8,619 nt of DNA from NCBI GenBank assembly GCA_005882445.1, contig VBAN01000475.1:1-8619 (forward strand), written 5' to 3'. The DNA comes from Candidatus Segetimicrobium genomatis. GTDB taxonomy: Bacteria > Sysuimicrobiota > Sysuimicrobiia > Sysuimicrobiales > Segetimicrobiaceae. The translations under genes and the position numbers were made by a program. Shown piece by piece: positions 6,410 to 8,619 of the stretch. Below the pieces are notes generated by a model. That model was not told the DNA's origin. It saw only the letters and a list, made by a program, of their open reading frames with translations, and did no database searches. Position 1 is the stretch's first letter. Every line of letters starts with the position of its first letter.

Positions 6410-7225
6410 ATGACGCATCAAGCAGGGCATTCCGATTCCCGCCTGGCTCCGCCGCGCCTCGTCAGGCGAGCCGTGCGCTGGTTTGCGATGGCGCTGTTCC
6501 TGGTATTGCCGCTGGGTTCAGTGCAGGCGATGGTGCCGAGCGGACCGCCGACCTTCAACACGAACCCGCTGACCTTCACGAATCGCTATGAGCCATTCGT
6601 GCCGCGCGCCACAAAGGTGTACTCGGGCGCCAAGTCGGGCGGAGTGAAGGTTATCCTCTTGGAAAACTACCTTTCCGAGACGCGCACTTTTCAGCTCGCC
6701 GGCGCCAACAAGAAGGATGCCGTCGTGTGCAGCATCCTCCGGGAGATGAAGTTCGATAATAACCAGCTGATCGAGGACTCTCTCAACTACTTGGCTCAGG
6801 CGGATGACGGAACCGTGTACTACTTCGGCGAGATCGTAGACGAATACGCAAACGGGGTCGTGACGAGCCATGAGGGCAGCTGGCTCGTCGGCGGCCCACG
6901 GGACTCGGACCCGCCGGAGACAGCAAACGCGCCACACCCATTTGTCTTCATGCCCGCCAACCCGCAGCAGGGCGATGTGTTCAAGCAAGAAGACCTATAC
7001 CCCATCGTGGATGAGACAGACCAGGTTGTCGCAGTGAACCAGACCGTTACTGTCCCTGCGGGCACGTTCACGAACGCGATCCAGGTGCTTGAGACTTCCC
7101 GGCTCGATCCGACTACGGAACAGAAGTGGTACGCACCCGGGGTCGGCGTGATCCAGGGCCAGGCGAAAGGTGAAACGTCCCAGTTGATCGTATCGACGCT
7201 GCCATTGATGATACGCTCGCCATAG
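6410..7225 (+). CDS. Secreted protein of unknown function, first of two tandem paralogues
   Basis: 271 residues, no assigned function. A Sec signal peptide is clear: basic RLVRRAVRW (16-24), hydrophobic FAMALFLVLPLG, cleavage after VQA (residue 40). There is no lipobox cysteine, so the product is probably a soluble periplasmic or exported protein. The mature part is predicted mostly beta and has no membrane span. Conserved blocks shared with paralogue 2 are NPLTFTNRY (52-60), CSILREMKF (107-115), LNYLAQADDGTVYYFGE (125-141), SHEGSWLVGG (153-162), PFVFMPA (177-183) and WYAPGVGV (240-247). The order 'TNxY...YFGE...GSW...PAGTF...YAPGVG' matches a widespread bacterial family of hypothetical secreted proteins that I recognise only by pattern. 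The single cysteine C107 is kept in both copies. No catalytic triad or metal motif stands out. G+C looks lower than in the hpa genes, so the gene may have a different history. It starts 176 bases after hpaD. Confidence 0.8.
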   Translation: MTHQAGHSDSRLAPPRLVRRAVRWFAMALFLVLPLGSVQAMVPSGPPTFNTNPLTFTNRYEPFVPRATKVYSGAKSGGVKVILLENYLSETRTFQLAGANKKDAVVCSILREMKFDNNQLIEDSLNYLAQADDGTVYYFGEIVDEYANGVVTSHEGSWLVGGPRDSDPPETANAPHPFVFMPANPQQGDVFKQEDLYPIVDETDQVVAVNQTVTVPAGTFTNAIQVLETSRLDPTTEQKWYAPGVGVIQGQAKGETSQLIVSTLPLMIRSP

Positions 7226-7263
7226 GCGTGGTGGGATGACGCCGTACTGGTAAGCATCCGCGT

Positions 7264-7324
7264 GTGGCCGGGGCCGGAGACTCGGCGGCCTCTGCGTCGT
7301 CTGCGGTCCCGGCCGCGTTGTTTT
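7264..7324 (+). terminator. Strong intrinsic terminator after the first secreted paralogue
   Basis: The left arm (7264-7281) pairs with the right arm (7299-7316) in an 18-position stem that is almost all G-C, with one mismatch and two G-T wobbles. The loop is 17 bases. GTTGTTTT follows directly and serves as the U-tract. It lies 38 bases after the stop of the first paralogue and should end its transcript, so the second copy needs its own promoter. Confidence 0.8.
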
Positions 7325-7617
7325 AACGAGAGCGCCTTCCTGCCTCTTGTTCGGCGCAGCAGGGGCGGCCGAGTTGCCCTCGCAGTAGCGTAACCTCGAA
7401 CGCGAGTTTCACCAGCAGGGATGCGGTCCTTTGGGGTCCCCTGCCGCTTACCATGCCGGGTTTTTTGGGATTATGAAAAAATTTGCAGTTTATGCCCACG
7501 GCGCGCGGGGTAAAGTGACACCGAAGTTTCGCCGAAAGCTCACCGGATTTTTTCAGGAGGCAACACCGCGCCCCGAGGGGAGCGCGGATCCCGCCCGCGA
7601 GGAAGGAGTGAGTGTGT
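7325..7617 (+). other. Non-coding spacer and leader between the two paralogues
   Basis: I see no credible gene in these 293 bases. From 7325 to about 7455 there are only short inverted repeats: CTCG/CGAG at 7395-7406, and GCAGGG/CCCTGC pairing 7415-7420 with 7439-7444. From 7461 to 7493 there is an AT-rich island, unusual for this DNA, starting with T6 and containing ATTATGAAAAAATTTGCAG. It is the likely promoter zone for the second paralogue, although no clear -35/-10 pair can be picked. From 7518 the sequence resembles the leader of copy 1 and leads into the hairpin and ribosome binding site before ATG 7619. Confidence 0.6.
7566..7587 (+). promoter_or_regulatory. Conserved 5' leader hairpin, copy 2
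   Basis: CCGCGC and CCC pair with GGG and GCGCGG around a GAG loop, with one bulged A at 7581 (9 base pairs). It is the counterpart of the copy 1 hairpin. The flanks CAnCACCGC before it and GGATCC at its 3' end are kept, and one stem pair differs by a compensatory change. The ribosome binding site GGAAGGAG (7601-7608) follows. An extra segment of about 20 bases with a T6 run (7548-7553), absent from copy 1, lies just upstream. Confidence 0.5.
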
Positions 7618-7618
7618 C

Positions 7619-8416
7619 ATGGATTCGAGAACGGATTCCATGCCCCGCCTGGTCCCGCCGCGCTTCTTCAGACATGCCGTGCGCTGGCTCGCGCCGGCGA
7701 TCTTGCTATCGTTGCCGCTCAGTCAGGTCCAGGCGGTGGTGCCGAGCCGTCCGCCGGATTTCGAGTCGAACCCGCGAACCTTCACGAACCGCTATGCGCC
7801 ATTCCAGGAGGGCGCCGTCAAAGTGTACGCGGGGACTGCGGGGACCGCGCAGGAGGTCGTCGTCGACGACTACCTCACCGGGCAGCGCGCCTTTCAGGTC
7901 CAGGGGGTTAACGACGGCAGACCCGTCCGCTGCAGCATCCTCCGGGAGATGTCGTTCGATGACGGCCAGCTGGTCGAGAGCACGCTCAACTACTTCGCGC
8001 AGGCGGATGACGGCACCGTCTACTACTTCGGTGAGCTCGTGGACATTTACCAGAATGGGGTCATCACGAGCCATGAGGGCAGCTGGCTTGTCGGCGGCCC
8101 GGCGAACTCGGACCCGAGCACGACGGCAACCTCGACTAGACCATTCGTCTTCATGCCCGCCACCCCGGAGAAAGCCGACGTGTTCAAGCCGGAGGACCTG
8201 CTGCCCGTCGTCGATGAAACCGCCCAGGTGGTCGATACCCAGCAGACCCGCGGCGTCCCCGCGGGTCAGTACCGGGATGTGATCCAGGTCCTTGAGAGTT
8301 CCGAGCTCGATACGGCAACGGAAAACAAGTGGTACGCGCCCGGGGTCGGCGCGGTCTCGATCGTGGCGCAGGATGAAAAGCTCGATCTGATCGCGTCGAC
8401 GCTGCGCTCCCCGTAG
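7619..8416 (+). CDS. Secreted protein of unknown function, second of two tandem paralogues
   Basis: 265 residues, by eye more than half identical to the upstream paralogue over the mature region. The signal peptide has basic RFFRHAVRW (15-23), a hydrophobic PAILLSLPLS core and cleavage after VQA (residue 39); no lipobox is present. Shared blocks are NPRTFTNRYAPF, RCSILREMSFDD (104-115), LNYFAQADDGTVYYFGE (123-139), SHEGSWLVGG (151-160), PFVFMPA (175-181), ADVFKPEDLLPVVDET and KWYAPGVGA (237-245). The C-terminus STLRSP repeats the STL...RSP end of copy 1, which has four extra residues there. The cysteine is kept as C105. ATG 7619 follows GGAAGGAG with a 10-base gap; an alternative ATG at residue 8 would still keep the signal peptide. 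G+C is higher than in copy 1. A terminator cuts this gene off from the first copy. Its stop is 18 bases from the convergent permease gene. Function unknown. Confidence 0.85.
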   Translation: MDSRTDSMPRLVPPRFFRHAVRWLAPAILLSLPLSQVQAVVPSRPPDFESNPRTFTNRYAPFQEGAVKVYAGTAGTAQEVVVDDYLTGQRAFQVQGVNDGRPVRCSILREMSFDDGQLVESTLNYFAQADDGTVYYFGELVDIYQNGVITSHEGSWLVGGPANSDPSTTATSTRPFVFMPATPEKADVFKPEDLLPVVDETAQVVDTQQTRGVPAGQYRDVIQVLESSELDTATENKWYAPGVGAVSIVAQDEKLDLIASTLRSP

Positions 8417-8434
8417 TGGGGACGAGGCCGGGCC

Positions 8435-8619
8435 TCAGACGTCCTCGGGCTGCCGTCCATAGATGAGGAGTGCCGCCAGGATGGCGAGGCCGTACAGGAT
8501 GCTTCGCCCGGCCTCGGGGATGCTCATGAGCGTGAGCACGTCGGTGAGCACGGTGAGGATCATCGCGCCCGCGATCGTCCCGAGGTAGTGGCCGCGGCCG
8601 CCCAGGATGGACGTGCCGC
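8435..8619 (-). CDS. RbsC-like sugar ABC transporter permease, C-terminal end (cut by window edge)
   Basis: Only the last 60 residues are in the window. They begin GTSILGGRGHYLGTIAGAMI, the conserved loop near the C-terminus of ribose/xylose-type (BPD_transp_2, RbsC) permeases. A hydrophobic span LTVLTDVLTLM follows, then IPEAGRSILYGLAILAALLIYGR as the final segment. This family forms the inner-membrane channel of CUT2-type sugar importers and is related to LivH/LivM. The GTSxxGGRG motif separates it from the Liv permeases at the other end of the window. The stop is at 8437-8435, 18 bases from the convergent secreted-protein gene. Substrate and operon partners lie to the right and are not visible. 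Confidence 0.85.
   Translation of the reverse strand, partial: GTSILGGRGHYLGTIAGAMILTVLTDVLTLMSIPEAGRSILYGLAILAALLIYGRQPEDV

Larger units (their letters stand above)
6334..8416 (+). repeat. Diverged tandem duplication (leader plus gene, two units)
   Basis: Unit 1 spans about 6334-7225 and unit 2 about 7518-8416. Similarity begins in the non-coding leader (ACACCGnAGTTTC), runs through the hairpin and ribosome binding site, and continues to the last codons. The leader homology shows that the whole transcription unit was duplicated, not only the coding part. The terminator and AT-rich stretch between the units have no counterpart before unit 1. Divergence at protein level is large, so the duplication is old. 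Confidence 0.7.

Noticed and set aside
7501..7600. Resemblance to a cyclic di-GMP-I (GEMM) riboswitch, from the GGGTAAA and CCGAAAGCTCACCGG segments
   Set aside because: The conserved GGGACGCAAAGCC-type core and the second receptor stem are missing, and copy 1 does not keep these bases. The likeness is only to short A-rich pieces.
7566..7600. Possible SAH riboswitch, because CCGAGGGGAGCGC looks like its 5' end
   Set aside because: The downstream pseudoknot partner strand and conserved loop bases are absent, and the genes are not linked to SAH recycling.
8424..8436. Small hairpin GAGGC-CGG-GCCTC between the convergent genes at the right edge
   Set aside because: Only five base pairs and no T-run on either strand, so it does not qualify as an intrinsic terminator.

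Overview
The window is GC-rich chromosomal DNA (by eye roughly two thirds G+C) with tightly packed metabolic genes. GTG starts are common and there are no phage, IS, CRISPR, tRNA or rRNA signals. The content is typical of a free-living heterotrophic soil, sediment or hot-environment bacterium: Liv-type ABC importers, a meta-cleavage pathway for 4-hydroxyphenylacetate, and secreted proteins of unknown function. The HpaB resembles the compact thermophile type. I cannot assign a phylum from sequence alone; high-GC uncultured lineages such as Rokubacteria-like or Chloroflexi-like groups are guesses.

Left block (1-2272, minus strand): a branched-chain-amino-acid-type (HAAT/Liv) ABC importer in the order livK (periplasmic binding protein), livH (permease), livM (permease, cut by the window edge). 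The ATPases are not in view and probably lie beyond base 1. A 129-base divergent spacer (2273-2401) holds candidate -10 elements facing both ways.

Middle block (2402-6233, plus strand): a four-gene operon, hpaG-like (single FAH domain), hpaB (FAD-dependent oxygenase), hpaC (flavin reductase) and hpaD (extradiol dioxygenase). Gaps are 4 and 14 bases, and hpaC/hpaD overlap by 11. HpaB with HpaC hydroxylates 4-hydroxyphenylacetate to homoprotocatechuate, and HpaD opens the ring. The HpaG-like protein should act later, on the ring-opened acid (decarboxylation/isomerisation). hpaE, hpaF, hpaH, hpaI and a regulator are absent from the window. The divergent Liv system may import the aromatic acid or a related substrate, but this is inference from position only.

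Right block (6234-8416, plus strand): two tandem paralogues encode secreted proteins of 271 and 265 residues, of an unnamed family with a conserved 'GTVYYFGE...GSWLVGG...WYAPGVG' core. The duplication includes the 5' leader. Each leader ends in a GC-rich hairpin whose stem is conserved and carries a compensatory T-A to G-C change, followed by the same GGATCC and a purine-rich ribosome binding site. A strong intrinsic terminator separates the copies. This paired leader is the most unusual signal in the window.

Right edge (8435-8619, minus strand): the C-terminal end of an RbsC-like sugar ABC permease, convergent with the second paralogue.
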